A stretch of 64,000 bases of DNA. It comes from Arthrobacter sp. FW306-2-2C-D06B. Lineage in GTDB: Bacteria; Actinomycetota; Actinomycetes; Actinomycetales; Micrococcaceae. The stretch's first letter is position 1, and each line of letters opens with the position of its first letter. Below the pieces are notes generated by a model that did not search any database, was not told the origin of the DNA, and saw only the letters and a list, made by a program, of their open reading frames with translations. The stretch lies in the NCBI RefSeq assembly GCF_021789175.1, contig NZ_CP084560.1:2790001-2854000 (forward strand). Direction: 5' to 3'. Both the position numbers and the translations under genes were made by a program. Shown here piece after piece: positions 17,347 through 26,756 of the stretch.

Positions 17347-19968
17347 ATGGCTGAATCAACGCAGGGTACAGACACGCCCGCCACCGCCCCCATCAACGTT
17401 CCCGACAAGCCGGCCCTTGAAGGCCTCGAGGCTGCCCTGACGCGGCGCTGGCTGGACGAAGGAACCTACAAGTTCAACCCGGACACCACCCGGGAGCAGG
17501 TCTACTCGATCGACACTCCCCCGCCCACCGCATCCGGTTCGCTCCACGTGGGCCACATGTTCTCGTTCACGCAGACGGATGTCCAGGCCCGCTACATGCG
17601 CATGACCGGCAAGAACGTCTTCTACCCGATGGGCTGGGACGACAACGGGCTGCCCACCGAGCGGCGCGTCCAGAACTATTACGGCGTCCGCTGCGATCCC
17701 GCCATTCCCTACAACGCCGACTACCGCCCCCCCGCACAGCCGGCGAAGAACCAGCGCGACTTCGACGTCGTCTCGCGCCAGAACTTCATCGAACTCTGCG
17801 AGGAACTCGCCGTCGAGGACGAGAAGGTCTTCGAGAACCTGTTCCAGACCCTCGGCCTGTCCGTTGACTGGGACCTGACGTACCGCACCATCGACGACAC
17901 GTCCCGGGCAGTCTCCCAGCGCGCCTTCCTCGCCAACCTGAACGCCGGGGACGCCTACATGGCCGAGGCTCCAACGTTGTGGGACGTGACGTTCCGCACC
18001 GCCGTCGCCCAAGCCGAGCTGGAGGACCGCGAGGTTGCCGGCGCGTACTACCGCTACCCGTTCTTCACCGCTGACGGCGAGAAGATCTACATAGAGACCA
18101 CCCGTCCGGAACTGCTCGCCGCGTGCGCCGCGTTGGTGGCAAACCCCGACGACGAGCGCTACCAGCCGCTGTTCGGCAAGACCGTCACGTCCCCCCTGTT
18201 CGACGTCGAGCTCGAGGTCAAAGCCCACCCGCTCGCCAAGGCGGACAAGGGCTCGGGCATCGCCATGGTCTGTACCTTCGGCGACCTGACCGACGTCACC
18301 TGGTGGCGCGAGCTGCAGTTGCCCACGCGCGCCATCATGGGCCGCGACGGCCGCATCATCGCCGAGACTCCCGAGTGGATCACCACCGACGCCGGCAAGG
18401 AAGCCTACGCGGCAATCGCGGGCAAGACGGCCTTCTCGGCCAAGGAGGCAGTGGTTGAGCTTCTCATCGCCGCCGATCTGCTGGATGGCGAGCCCAAGAA
18501 GATCACGCACCCCGTGAACTTCTTCGAGAAGGGCGACAAGCCCCTTGAAGTTGTCACGTCGCGCCAGTGGTACATCCGCAATGGCGGGCGGGACGAGGAC
18601 CGGCGCGAACGGTTGATCGCGCGTGGACACGAGATCGAGTTCCACCCGTCCTTCATGCGCTCGCGCTACGAGAACTGGATCTCCGGGCTGAACGGCGACT
18701 GGCTCGTTTCACGCCAGCGCTTCTTCGGCGTGCCGATCCCCGTCTGGTACCCGTTGGATGCACAGGGCAACCCGGACTACGAAAACCCCATCCTGCCGTC
18801 CGACGAGTCCCTGCCCGTGGACCCTGCGGCAGACGCGGCCCCCGGCTTCGACGAGGCCCAGCGCGAGCAGCCCAACGGCTTTATCGGTGACGCGGATGTC
18901 CTGGACACCTGGGCCACGTCGTCGCTGACTCCGCAGATCGTGGGCGGCTGGAGCCGTGACGAGGAACTGTTCGGCAAGGTCTACCCCTTCGACCTCCGCC
19001 CGCAGGGACACGACATCATCCGCACCTGGCTCTTCTCCTCGGCTGTCCGGGCCGATGCCCTGCAGAACAGCGCGCCGTGGAAGCACGCCGCCATCTCGGG
19101 CTGGATCCTGGACCCGGACCGCAAGAAGATGTCCAAGTCCAAGGGCAATGTGGTTGTTCCCACCGACGTCCTGAACGAGTTCGGCTCCGACGCCGTCCGT
19201 TACTGGGCCGCCTCGGCCAAGCTCGGCGCGGACACTGCGTACGAGATCGCCCAGATGAAGATCGGCCGCCGCCTGGCCATCAAGCTGCTCAACGCCTCCA
19301 AGTTCGTGTTGAACCTGGGCGCTACGGAGAACTCGGTTGTCGGCGCGGACCTGTCTGTCCTGAGCAACCCCCTGGACCGGGCACTGCTTGCACAGCTGGC
19401 CGACGTCGTGGCGCAATCCACCAAGGCATTCGACAACTACGACTACGCCCGCGCGCTGCAGATCACGGAATCGTTCTTCTGGCAGTTCACAGACGACTAC
19501 GTGGAACTCATCAAGGACCGCGCCTACGGTGCGGCCGGCGAGACCGAACAGGCATCCGTGCTTGCAGCCCTTGCCACCACGCTGGACTCCTTGTTGCGGC
19601 TGTTCGCGCCGTTCCTGCCCTTCGCCACCGAAGAGGTCTGGAGCTGGTGGCGCACGGGTTCGGTCCACCGCGCGGCGTGGCCGGCAGCCGTGGAAATCGT
19701 CGACGGCGACACCACCATGCTGGGCACCGTCGGCATCGCGCTGAGCGGCATCCGCAAGGCCAAGTCCGAGGCGAAGGTCAAACAGCGCACCGAGGTCCTC
19801 TCGGCCACCATCACCGCTACCGAGTCGTTCGTTGCACAGCTGGAAGCCGGTCTGGGAGACCTCAAGGCCGCAGCCAACGCACAGGAGATCTCACTGGTAG
19901 CCGGCGACGGCGAACTGACGGTGAGCGACGTGGTCCTGGCACCTGCCGAGGAGCCCGCCCAGGCGTAG
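17347..19968 (+). CDS. valS: Valine--tRNA ligase, alternate (archaeal/rickettsial-like) type
   Basis: Charges tRNA-Val. The 873-residue class I synthetase has HIGH as HVGH near 66 (SGSLHVGHMFSF), KMSKSKGNVV near 593 and a CP1 editing domain between them. The MGWDDNGLPTERRVQ segment distinguishes this subtype from the common bacterial ValS (GTDHAGIATQ in that position). The start is ATG; no strong SD is seen. AACAAT lies 6 nt before it, so a leaderless start is possible. It is monocistronic, with a terminator 35 bp after the stop. Confidence 0.94.
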   Translation: MAESTQGTDTPATAPINVPDKPALEGLEAALTRRWLDEGTYKFNPDTTREQVYSIDTPPPTASGSLHVGHMFSFTQTDVQARYMRMTGKNVFYPMGWDDNGLPTERRVQNYYGVRCDPAIPYNADYRPPAQPAKNQRDFDVVSRQNFIELCEELAVEDEKVFENLFQTLGLSVDWDLTYRTIDDTSRAVSQRAFLANLNAGDAYMAEAPTLWDVTFRTAVAQAELEDREVAGAYYRYPFFTADGEKIYIETTRPELLAACAALVANPDDERYQPLFGKTVTSPLFDVELEVKAHPLAKADKGSGIAMVCTFGDLTDVTWWRELQLPTRAIMGRDGRIIAETPEWITTDAGKEAYAAIAGKTAFSAKEAVVELLIAADLLDGEPKKITHPVNFFEKGDKPLEVVTSRQWYIRNGGRDEDRRERLIARGHEIEFHPSFMRSRYENWISGLNGDWLVSRQRFFGVPIPVWYPLDAQGNPDYENPILPSDESLPVDPAADAAPGFDEAQREQPNGFIGDADVLDTWATSSLTPQIVGGWSRDEELFGKVYPFDLRPQGHDIIRTWLFSSAVRADALQNSAPWKHAAISGWILDPDRKKMSKSKGNVVVPTDVLNEFGSDAVRYWAASAKLGADTAYEIAQMKIGRRLAIKLLNASKFVLNLGATENSVVGADLSVLSNPLDRALLAQLADVVAQSTKAFDNYDYARALQITESFFWQFTDDYVELIKDRAYGAAGETEQASVLAALATTLDSLLRLFAPFLPFATEEVWSWWRTGSVHRAAWPAAVEIVDGDTTMLGTVGIALSGIRKAKSEAKVKQRTEVLSATITATESFVAQLEAGLGDLKAAANAQEISLVAGDGELTVSDVVLAPAEEPAQA

Positions 19969-20002
19969 TTTGGACGAGCCCGGGAGTTTCCGGGCAAAAG
20001 GG

Positions 20003-20037
20003 GAAGCCCCATCAGCGTTAGCCGTTGGTGGGGCTTC
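20003..20037 (+). terminator. Terminator after valS
   Basis: GAAGCCCCA and TGGGGCTTC close a stem with further imperfect pairing (CAGCG/CGTTG region). No long U-run follows. From here to 20322 I see no gene or clear regulatory element. Confidence 0.7.
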
Positions 20038-20322
20038 GACTCTTCGGCTGCCTGGTGACGTCTTGACAGTCTGGCGGAATCCTCGGACTTTCAGGTCTTC
20101 CTACCTCGTCACTGGTAGCTTGCATCCAACTTTGCCGAAGGCTGCGTCAGATACATATCACTGAATCTCTGGTTTCCGTGTCCCTCCTCTTTCGAAGTGG
20201 GTAACTTCTATTCTTGACCTGCTCCCGGGCCAGCACAACCCCTCTTCCGGAACTACTGGCATGTAATTCGGGACCCTCGTCGCGGGGTTCTGGGCTCGGA
20301 CGCTTTGTGGCACAGTGTTGCT

Positions 20323-21198
20323 ATGCCAGAACTTCCCGAAGTGGCCGGGCTGACTGCCTTTCTGGGCAGGAATCTTCTCGGTGCCGAACTGACGAAGATC
20401 CAGATCACTTCTTTTGCCGTGCTCAAGACAGCCGACCCGCCATACTCGGCCCTGGAAGGGCGCACATTCGCCGGAGTGGAACGCTTCGGAAAATTCGTCA
20501 GCCTCGACGCCGAGGGGATCCACTTCATCTTCCACCTCGCCAAGGCCGGGTGGCTCCGCTATACGGAGCAGCCATCGCAGGCCCAGCTGCGCATGGGCGG
20601 CAGCAGTATTGCCGCGAGGCTCGGCTTCACCAAGAGCGACGGCTCGACCCACGTCGGAGTGGACCTGACGGAGGCCGGAACGAAGAAGAGCCTGGCCGTG
20701 TACGTGGTGCGCGACCCCATGGACGTTCCCGGGATCGCGACACTCGGTCCGGACCCGCTGAGCCCTGCGTTCACCGAGGAAACCCTGGCCGGAATCCTTT
20801 CCACAAGCACGCATCAGATCAAGGGACTCCTTCGGAGTCAAAGTGTCATCGCGGGCATCGGCAACGCCTACAGTGACGAGATCCTTCACGCCGCCAGGAT
20901 TTCACCGTTCGCGATCGCCAAGTCGCTGGACAATGACACCACCCGTGTCCTTTATGAGTCCATCGAAAGTGTCCTGGGTGCGGCTGTGGCCGCCGCCGTC
21001 GGGAAAGCCTCAAGCGAGCTCAAGGACACGAAGCGGAACACCATGCGGGTCCACGGCAGGACGGGCCAGCCTTGCCCCGTGTGCGGGACCACCATCCGCG
21101 AGGTGTCCTTTGCCGACACTTCGTTGCAGTATTGCCCTGGCTGCCAGACAAACGGAAAGATCCTCGCGGACCGTAGAACGTCGCGGTTCCTGAAATAG
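20323..21198 (+). CDS. Fpg/Nei family DNA glycosylase
   Basis: Base-excision repair glycosylase/AP lyase. From the ATG at 20323 the 291-residue protein starts MPELPEV (catalytic Pro2, Glu3), has Lys57 in RFGKFVSL, the helix-two-turn-helix QSVIAGIGNAYSDE, and a C-terminal zinc finger CPVC-x16-CPGC near 250-273. The Arg expected five residues before the third zinc Cys (Arg258 in E. coli Fpg) appears to be Thr, and a ~17-residue basic tail follows the finger. The substrate range may therefore differ from MutM. Confidence 0.88.
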   Translation: MPELPEVAGLTAFLGRNLLGAELTKIQITSFAVLKTADPPYSALEGRTFAGVERFGKFVSLDAEGIHFIFHLAKAGWLRYTEQPSQAQLRMGGSSIAARLGFTKSDGSTHVGVDLTEAGTKKSLAVYVVRDPMDVPGIATLGPDPLSPAFTEETLAGILSTSTHQIKGLLRSQSVIAGIGNAYSDEILHAARISPFAIAKSLDNDTTRVLYESIESVLGAAVAAAVGKASSELKDTKRNTMRVHGRTGQPCPVCGTTIREVSFADTSLQYCPGCQTNGKILADRRTSRFLK

Positions 21199-21234
21199 CC
21201 GGGCCTGCGGTCCAGACGACCGCCACCGCTCAGG

Positions 21235-21849
21235 CTAGTTGAATTCCGGGCTTTCCGTGCGGCTGCGCTTGAGCTCGAAGAAATGCGGGTAGCCGGCCAA
21301 CGTGACGGTGGCGTCCCAGATCCGGCCGGCTTCCTCGCCGCGGGGAATGCGGGTCAGGACAGGGCCGAAGAAGGCCGTGCCGTTGACGGCGACCACGGGG
21401 GTGCCGACATCCTGGCCCACCAGGGAGATCCCCGATTCGTGGCTGGCACGCAACTGGACGTCGTATTCCTCGGAATCGGCGAAGCGGGCCAACTCGGCCG
21501 GTAGGCCGGTTTCAGCCAGTGCCTTGGAGATGACCTCGGCGAAATCCTTGATGCCTTCGTGATGGATGAGGGAACCCATCGCGTCGTACAGCGGCTTGAT
21601 GTACTCGCCTCCGTGCAGCTCGCGGGCGGCAATGATGACGCGGACCGGTCCCCAGCCCAGCTTCATCTTCTCGGTGTATTCGGCAGGCAGCTCTCGGCCT
21701 TCGTTGAGGACAGAGAGACTCATGACGTTCCAGTTGGTCTCGATCCCCCGAACGTCTTCCACTTCGCCGATCCAGCGGGATGTCACCCAGGCAAATGGGC
21801 ACATGGGATCGAACCAGAAATCAACCTTGTTGGCGGTCTGCTCGGACAC
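21235..21849 (-). CDS. DsbA-family protein, mycothiol-dependent nitroreductase-like (Rv2466c type)
   Basis: Thioredoxin-fold protein of 204 residues resembling the actinobacterial mycothiol-dependent nitroreductase family. The active site is DPMCPFAW, with a single Cys near residue 17; the second Cys of a CxxC is Ala. The cis-Pro loop region GTPVVAVNGTAFFGPVL and the helical insert are present. Start GTG with AAGGAG at 7 nt. Mycothiol dependence is inferred from the family, not shown by the sequence. Confidence 0.82.
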   Translation of the reverse strand: MSEQTANKVDFWFDPMCPFAWVTSRWIGEVEDVRGIETNWNVMSLSVLNEGRELPAEYTEKMKLGWGPVRVIIAARELHGGEYIKPLYDAMGSLIHHEGIKDFAEVISKALAETGLPAELARFADSEEYDVQLRASHESGISLVGQDVGTPVVAVNGTAFFGPVLTRIPRGEEAGRIWDATVTLAGYPHFFELKRSRTESPEFN

Positions 21850-21929
21850 AGGGAACTCCTTCGATAGGCGTAAGGGGCGCGGCTCGCCGGACGAAAACGG
21901 TGTCCGGCACCAATGATGCCAACCTCAGG

Positions 21930-23216
21930 CTAGGCGGACTTATTCCGACGCTTCGCAATGACCTCGTGCGCGATCATGGTGGGCTGGCCCTTCTTGTTCA
22001 CGGCGTCGGCAGTGATGACGACGCTGGCGATGTCGTCCCTGCTGGGCAGGTCAAACATGACGGGCAGCAGCACTTCCTCCATGATGGCACGCAGGCCGCG
22101 GGCTCCCGTGCCACGCTCAAGGGCTTGATCGGCAATCGAGTCAAGGGCGTCGTCGTCGAACAAAAGCTCGACGCCGTCCAGCTGGAACATCTTCTGGTAC
22201 TGCTTGATCAGGGCGTTCTTGGGCTTGGAAAGGATCTGGATGAGCGCGGAGCGGTCAAGGTTGGACACGGTGGTGATCACAGGCAGGCGTCCGATGAATT
22301 CGGGAATGAGCCCGAACTTGAGCAGATCCTCCGGCATCACCTCGCCGTAGCTGTCCGCGTTGTCCTTGACCTCGTTGAGCGGGGCCCCGAAGCCAATGCC
22401 CTTCCGGCCCGACCGCGATCCAATGATGTCCTCGAGGCCGGCGAAAGCACCGGCGACAATGAACAGCACGTTGGTGGTGTCGATCTGGATGAATTCCTGG
22501 TGCGGGTGTTTGCGTCCGCCTTGCGGCGGAACCGAGGCCACGGTGCCTTCGAGGATCTTCAGGAGCGCCTGCTGCACGCCTTCGCCGGACACGTCTCGCG
22601 TGATCGACGGGTTCTCGCTCTTGCGCGAGATCTTGTCGATCTCGTCGATGTAGATGATGCCCTGTTCGGCCTTCTTGACGTCGTAGTCGGCGGCCTGGAT
22701 GAGCTTCAGCAGGATGTTTTCGACGTCCTCGCCGACGTATCCGGCCTCAGTCAGGGCCGTGGCGTCGGCGACGGCGAAGGGTACGTTCAGGCGGCGGGCG
22801 AGGGTTTGTGCCAGGTAGGTCTTGCCGCAGCCGGTGGGGCCGATCAGCAGGATGTTGGACTTGGCTATCTCCACGTCTTCGTGGTGTCCACCTTCGCCAA
22901 GGCCTGTCTTGGGTGCGTGGCCCGCCTGGATGCGCTTGTAGTGGTTGTAGACCGCGACGGCGAGGGAGCGTTTCGCGGGTTCCTGGCCAATGACGTATTC
23001 CTGGAGGAAGTCGAAGATCTCCCGCGGCTTGGGCAACTCGAAGCTACCAAGATCCGATACTTCGGCGAGTTCCTCTTCAATGATCTCGTTGCAGAGTTCG
23101 ATGCACTCGTCGCAGATGTACACGCCGGGCCCGGCAATCAGCTTCCGAACCTGCTTTTGGCTCTTTCCGCAGAAAGAACACTTCAGCAGATCCGTGCTCT
23201 CGCCAATCCGAGCCAT
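21930..23216 (-). CDS. clpX: ATP-dependent Clp protease ATP-binding subunit ClpX
   Basis: AAA+ unfoldase that feeds substrates to ClpP. The 428-residue protein has an N-terminal zinc-binding domain (CSFC and CDEC, Cys 13/16/35/38), Walker A GPTGCGKT near 123, Walker B IIYIDEID near 184, the pore loop GYVGED and sensor-2 region GARGLR. The ATG at 23216 has GAAGGGA upstream; the ATG at 23237 is less likely. It lies 183 bp downstream of clpP2 and may have its own promoter there. Confidence 0.97.
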   Translation of the reverse strand: MARIGESTDLLKCSFCGKSQKQVRKLIAGPGVYICDECIELCNEIIEEELAEVSDLGSFELPKPREIFDFLQEYVIGQEPAKRSLAVAVYNHYKRIQAGHAPKTGLGEGGHHEDVEIAKSNILLIGPTGCGKTYLAQTLARRLNVPFAVADATALTEAGYVGEDVENILLKLIQAADYDVKKAEQGIIYIDEIDKISRKSENPSITRDVSGEGVQQALLKILEGTVASVPPQGGRKHPHQEFIQIDTTNVLFIVAGAFAGLEDIIGSRSGRKGIGFGAPLNEVKDNADSYGEVMPEDLLKFGLIPEFIGRLPVITTVSNLDRSALIQILSKPKNALIKQYQKMFQLDGVELLFDDDALDSIADQALERGTGARGLRAIMEEVLLPVMFDLPSRDDIASVVITADAVNKKGQPTMIAHEVIAKRRNKSA

Positions 23217-23399
23217 GTGGGAATCCCTTCGTTTCATGCGGGTGGTGCAGCCCCGTACCTATCCGCAATTTCGCAAGATCGCAGCGGGGGCGCCACCATG
23301 ACAACTTCCACTGTAGGACACAATGGGCTGCTTGGGTTGAAACAGAACGCCGATGCGGTCCATATTTCCTGAACCGCACCGGCGTCGAGTTTTGGCCAG

Positions 23400-24059
23400 T
23401 TACCTGGCGATCGCCTGGGGCTTGATCTTGCGGGAATCGAGCACCTGGTCGATCAATCCGTAGTTCATCGCCTCGGCAGCGGTGAGAATCTTGTCGCGCT
23501 CGATATCGTTGTTGACCTGTTCCGGCGTCCGGCCCGAGTGCTTGGCCAGCGTGTCCTCAAGCCATGAGCGCATGCGCATGACTTCTGCGGCCTGGATCTC
23601 GAGGTCGGAAGCCTGGCCCCCTTGGCCGCCGGACAGCGACGGCTGGTGGATCAGGACCCGGGCGTTGGGCAGGGCGAGGCGCTTGCCCGCGGTACCTGCC
23701 GCGAGCAGCACGGCTGCGGCACTGGCCGCCTGGCCCAGGCAAACGGTCTGGATCTCCGGACGAATGTACGTCATCGTGTCGTAGATCGCCGTCATGGCCG
23801 TGAACGAGCCACCCGGGGAGTTGATGTACAACGTGATGTCGCGGTCCGGGTCCGTGGACTCGAGCACCAGCAGCTGGGCCATGATGTCATCGGCAGAAGC
23901 GTCATCAACCTGCACACCGAGGAAGATGATGCGGTCCTCGAAGAGTTTCGTGTACGGGTCCTGGCGCTTGAAGCCGTAGGGCGTGCGCTCCTCGAATTGC
24001 GGGAGGACATAGCGGCTGGACGGGAGATTACCGGCAGACCATCCAAAGTTGTAGTTCAT
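23400..24059 (-). CDS. clpP2: ATP-dependent Clp protease proteolytic subunit (ClpP2)
   Basis: Serine peptidase subunit. The 219 residues include catalytic Ser113 in GQAASAAAV, His138 in LIHQPS and the [16 protein letters not shown] segment. In Actinobacteria a mixed ClpP1P2 tetradecamer is the active form. The gene lies 36 bp downstream of clpP1 in the same operon. Confidence 0.95.
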   Translation of the reverse strand: MNYNFGWSAGNLPSSRYVLPQFEERTPYGFKRQDPYTKLFEDRIIFLGVQVDDASADDIMAQLLVLESTDPDRDITLYINSPGGSFTAMTAIYDTMTYIRPEIQTVCLGQAASAAAVLLAAGTAGKRLALPNARVLIHQPSLSGGQGGQASDLEIQAAEVMRMRSWLEDTLAKHSGRTPEQVNNDIERDKILTAAEAMNYGLIDQVLDSRKIKPQAIAR

Positions 24060-24095
24060 TTTATTGCTCCTGATCTGAATGTTTCTTGCTGCCGG

Positions 24096-24734
24096 TTACT
24101 TCTCGGAATTCGACGAGTTGGCTGTTCCGCCACCGCCGGCCACAGAGCCTGCGTGGGCGGAGATCTTGTCGAAGAAGCCGTACTCGAGCGCTTCGGTAGC
24201 CGTGAACCACTTGTCGCGGTCGTTGTCCTTGAGGATGGTCTCCACGGTCTGTCCGGTCTGGTCGGCCGTCAGCTCGGCCATGACCTTCTTCATGTGAAGG
24301 ATGAGCTCCGCCTGGATCTTGATATCCGACGCCGTGCCGCCGATGCCGCCGGAAGGCTGGTGCATCAGGATGCGGGCGTTGGGCGTGGCGTAGCGCTTGC
24401 CCTTGGTGCCCGAGGAAAGGAGGAACTGGCCCATGGAGGCCGCGAGCCCGGTGGCAACCGTCACGACGTCGTTCGGAATGAACTGCATCGTGTCGTAGAT
24501 GGCCATGCCGGCGGTCACGGAGCCGCCGGGAGAGTTGATGTACAAGTAGATGTCCTTCTCCGGGTCTTCAGCGGAGAGGAGGAGGAGCTGGGAGCAGATC
24601 GCGTTGGCGTTCTCGTCACGGACTTCGGATCCGAGCCAGATGATGCGCTCTTTCAGCAGGCGGTTGTAGATGTAGTTGTCCTGGGCCGCTGGATCGACGG
24701 TTGCCATCCTGGGCGCCTCTGCGTGCTGTGACAT
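24096..24734 (-). CDS. clpP1: ATP-dependent Clp protease proteolytic subunit (ClpP1)
   Basis: Partner of ClpP2. The 212 residues include Ser100 in [12 protein letters not shown], His125 in [11 protein letters not shown] and a glycine/serine-rich C-terminal tail ([14 protein letters not shown]). GAGAGG lies 9 nt before the ATG. The tig terminator upstream implies that clpP1P2 has its own promoter within 24735-24904. I do not see an obvious ClgR-type operator there. Confidence 0.95.
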   Translation of the reverse strand: MSQHAEAPRMATVDPAAQDNYIYNRLLKERIIWLGSEVRDENANAICSQLLLLSAEDPEKDIYLYINSPGGSVTAGMAIYDTMQFIPNDVVTVATGLAASMGQFLLSSGTKGKRYATPNARILMHQPSGGIGGTASDIKIQAELILHMKKVMAELTADQTGQTVETILKDNDRDKWFTATEALEYGFFDKISAHAGSVAGGGGTANSSNSEK

Positions 24735-24904
24735 AAGTACTTACCTCTCGCTGGTGACAGGGCCATTGCTGAACTTGCCATCCCTGATCTTCACTACTTG
24801 GACACTAACCGTTTTCCACGGCGATTTGTTCTCCCAAATCGCGCTGTTCGCTGACGGCGCACGATTGCGGAAGGGCACACATTCCACGCTCCAGGGGCTT
24901 AAAC

Positions 24905-24941
24905 CAAGCCGCCCCCGGATCAAGGATCCGGGGGCGGCTTG
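24905..24941 (-). terminator. Terminator after tig
   Basis: CAAGCCGCCCCCGGATC and its perfect complement around a 3-nt loop form a 17-bp stem. It starts 9 bp past the tig stop and is followed on the minus strand by a short TTTAA. Confidence 0.85.
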
Positions 24942-24949
24942 AGTTGAAA

Positions 24950-26317
24950 CTAGAACTTCACTGCAGCAGGGTCGTCGCTCGGAACGACAGCCGCTTCTTC
25001 GGCTTCTTCGACGGAGGCCTCTTCGCCGGCGGGGCGCACGAAGTCGCTGAGGTCCACCTTGTTGCCTTCGGAGTCGACAACCTCGGCCTGGCCAAGGACG
25101 ACTGCGAGAGCCTTACGGCGGCGTACCTCGGAAACCATCATGGGAACCTGGCCGCTCTGATCGATGATCTGGGCGAACTGGTTCGGGTCCATGCCGTACT
25201 GGCTTGCCGTGCTGACGATGTAGTCGATCAGCTCGTTCTGGCTGACGCTCACCTCTTCCTTGTCGGCGATGGCGTCAAGGATGATCTCGTTCTGGAAGGC
25301 GCGCGCAGTGTTGGCCTTGACCTCGGCGCGGTGTTCCTCGGTGTCGTGCTCGCCTTCACCGTGGGCGTTCTCTTGGTTGAAGTGCGCTTCGAGCTGCTCT
25401 TCGACCACGGAGTCCGGAACCGGGACCTCGATGAGCTCAACGAGCTTGTCCAGGACCTTGTCGCGGGCTTCGACGCCCTGGCCGACGACCTTGGACTCCG
25501 CGGCCTGCTTGGCGAGGTCTTCACGCAGTTCGGCGAGGGTGTCGAACTCGGACGCCAACTGGGCGAAGTCGTCGTTGGCCTCAGGAAGCTCGCGCTCCTT
25601 GACGGTCTTGACAGCAACCTTCACCTGGGCTGCCTCGCCGGCGTGCTCGCCGCCAACCAGCGTGGTGTCGAAAATTGCTTCTTCTTCGGCAGAAAGGCCG
25701 GTGACGGCCTCGTCGAGGCCCTCAAGCATGGTGCCTGCGCCAACCTGGTAGGACAGGCCGGTGGCGGAGTCGATCTCGGCGCCGTCGATCGTGGCGGTGA
25801 TGTCGATGGTCAGGAAGTCACCATCGGCGGCCGGGCGGTCAACGGACTTCAGCGTGCCGAAGCGGCCGCGGAGCTCGTCCAGGGCCTTGTCGACGTCGGC
25901 GTCGGAGGAATCGGCTGCAGCAACCTCTACCTTGATGCCGGCGTAGTCAGGGAGCTCAACCTCGGGGCGGACGTCGATCTCAACCTGGAACTTCAGTTCG
26001 CCGTCGGTCGAGGACGGGTCCGGAACTTCGGTGATCTCAACCTCGGGACGGCTCAGCGGGCGGAGGCCGGCTTCCTGGACGGCAGCCTGGTACCAGCCGT
26101 TGAGGCCATCGTTGATGGCGGTCTCCAGGACGTAGCCGCGGCCAACGCGCTGGTCAACCAGCTTGGAGGGAACCTTGCCCTTGCGGAACCCGGGAACCTG
26201 GATCTGCGAAGCAACGGTCTTGTAAGCGGCATCGATGCTCGGCTTCAGTTCCTCAAAGGGAACCTCAACGTTGAGCTTGACCCGCGTGGCGGTGAGGTTC
26301 TCGACAGCGCTCTTCAC
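24950..26317 (-). CDS. tig: Trigger factor
   Basis: Ribosome-bound chaperone and prolyl isomerase acting on nascent chains. The 455-residue protein has the ribosome-docking loop [17 protein letters not shown] near 44-60, an FKBP-type PPIase domain (~155-245), the C-terminal helical arms and an acidic C-terminal tail. Start GTG with AGGAG 10 nt upstream. It heads the tig / clpP1P2 / clpX cluster, a common bacterial linkage of folding and proteolysis. Confidence 0.97.
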   Translation of the reverse strand: MKSAVENLTATRVKLNVEVPFEELKPSIDAAYKTVASQIQVPGFRKGKVPSKLVDQRVGRGYVLETAINDGLNGWYQAAVQEAGLRPLSRPEVEITEVPDPSSTDGELKFQVEIDVRPEVELPDYAGIKVEVAAADSSDADVDKALDELRGRFGTLKSVDRPAADGDFLTIDITATIDGAEIDSATGLSYQVGAGTMLEGLDEAVTGLSAEEEAIFDTTLVGGEHAGEAAQVKVAVKTVKERELPEANDDFAQLASEFDTLAELREDLAKQAAESKVVGQGVEARDKVLDKLVELIEVPVPDSVVEEQLEAHFNQENAHGEGEHDTEEHRAEVKANTARAFQNEIILDAIADKEEVSVSQNELIDYIVSTASQYGMDPNQFAQIIDQSGQVPMMVSEVRRRKALAVVLGQAEVVDSEGNKVDLSDFVRPAGEEASVEEAEEAAVVPSDDPAAVKF

Positions 26318-26385
26318 AGTCTAAGTACTCCTGGTTTTGTGGGATGGGGTTCTGCCGCGTTCCGGATCGGAACAGGCACACAGAG

Positions 26386-26460
26386 TCGGGGTGACAGGAT
26401 TTGAACCTGCGACTTCCTGCTCCCAAAGCAGGCGCTCTAGCCAAGCTGAGCTACACCCCG
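26386..26460 (-). tRNA. tRNA-Pro (TGG)
   Basis: A 75-nt cloverleaf: acceptor CGGGGTG/CACCCCG, D arm GCTC...GAGC, anticodon stem CCTGC/GCAGG with loop TTTGGGA (anticodon TGG), T arm GCAGG-TTCAAAT-CCTGT and discriminator A. CCA is not encoded. TAGACT at 26480-26475 on the minus strand is a plausible -10. Confidence 0.97.
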
Positions 26461-26506
26461 TGAATGCACAGGACAGTCTACGGGCATCTCGGCGGAGAAT
26501 GCACAT

Positions 26507-26538
26507 TTGACACTTGGCCCCTGAATTAGGTTTAGTTA
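26507..26538 (+). promoter_or_regulatory. Predicted promoter of tRNA-Gly
   Basis: A perfect -35 TTGACA at 26507-26512 is followed by AT-rich TTTAGTTA. TTTAGT at 26531-26536 gives an 18-bp spacer. The tRNA begins about 75 bp downstream. Confidence 0.45.
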
Positions 26539-26614
26539 TATCCGGCTTCAACAGCCGCCGGAAAGATGCGCGGAACACTCCGAGAGATTCAACAGGGTGC
26601 ATGCAGTCTTGCCC

Positions 26615-26685
26615 GGGGACGTAGCTTAATGGTAAAGCCTCAGTCTTCCAAACTGATTACGCGGGTTCGATTCCCGTCGTCCCCT
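26615..26685 (+). tRNA. tRNA-Gly (TCC)
   Basis: A 71-nt cloverleaf: acceptor GGGGACG/CGTCCCC, anticodon stem TCAGT/ACTGA with loop CTTCCAA (TCC), T arm GCGGG-TTCGATT-CCCGT and discriminator T. CCA is encoded directly after it (26686-26688), unlike the other tRNAs here. Confidence 0.97.
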
Positions 26686-26693
26686 CCACAGAA

Positions 26694-26722
26694 CGAAGGG
26701 CCCCTCATCGAGGGGCCCTTCG
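26694..26722 (+). terminator. Terminator after tRNA-Gly
   Basis: CGAAGGGCCCCT and its perfect complement around a 5-nt loop form a 12-bp stem, followed by TGTTT. It lies 6 bp beyond the encoded CCA. Confidence 0.85.
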
Positions 26723-26756
26723 TGTTTCCGCCTGTTTCACCTGCTAGCTCCGGACT

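Noticed and set aside
21780..23372. Plus-strand 530-codon open frame
   Set aside because: Antisense to clpX; the translation has no family motifs.
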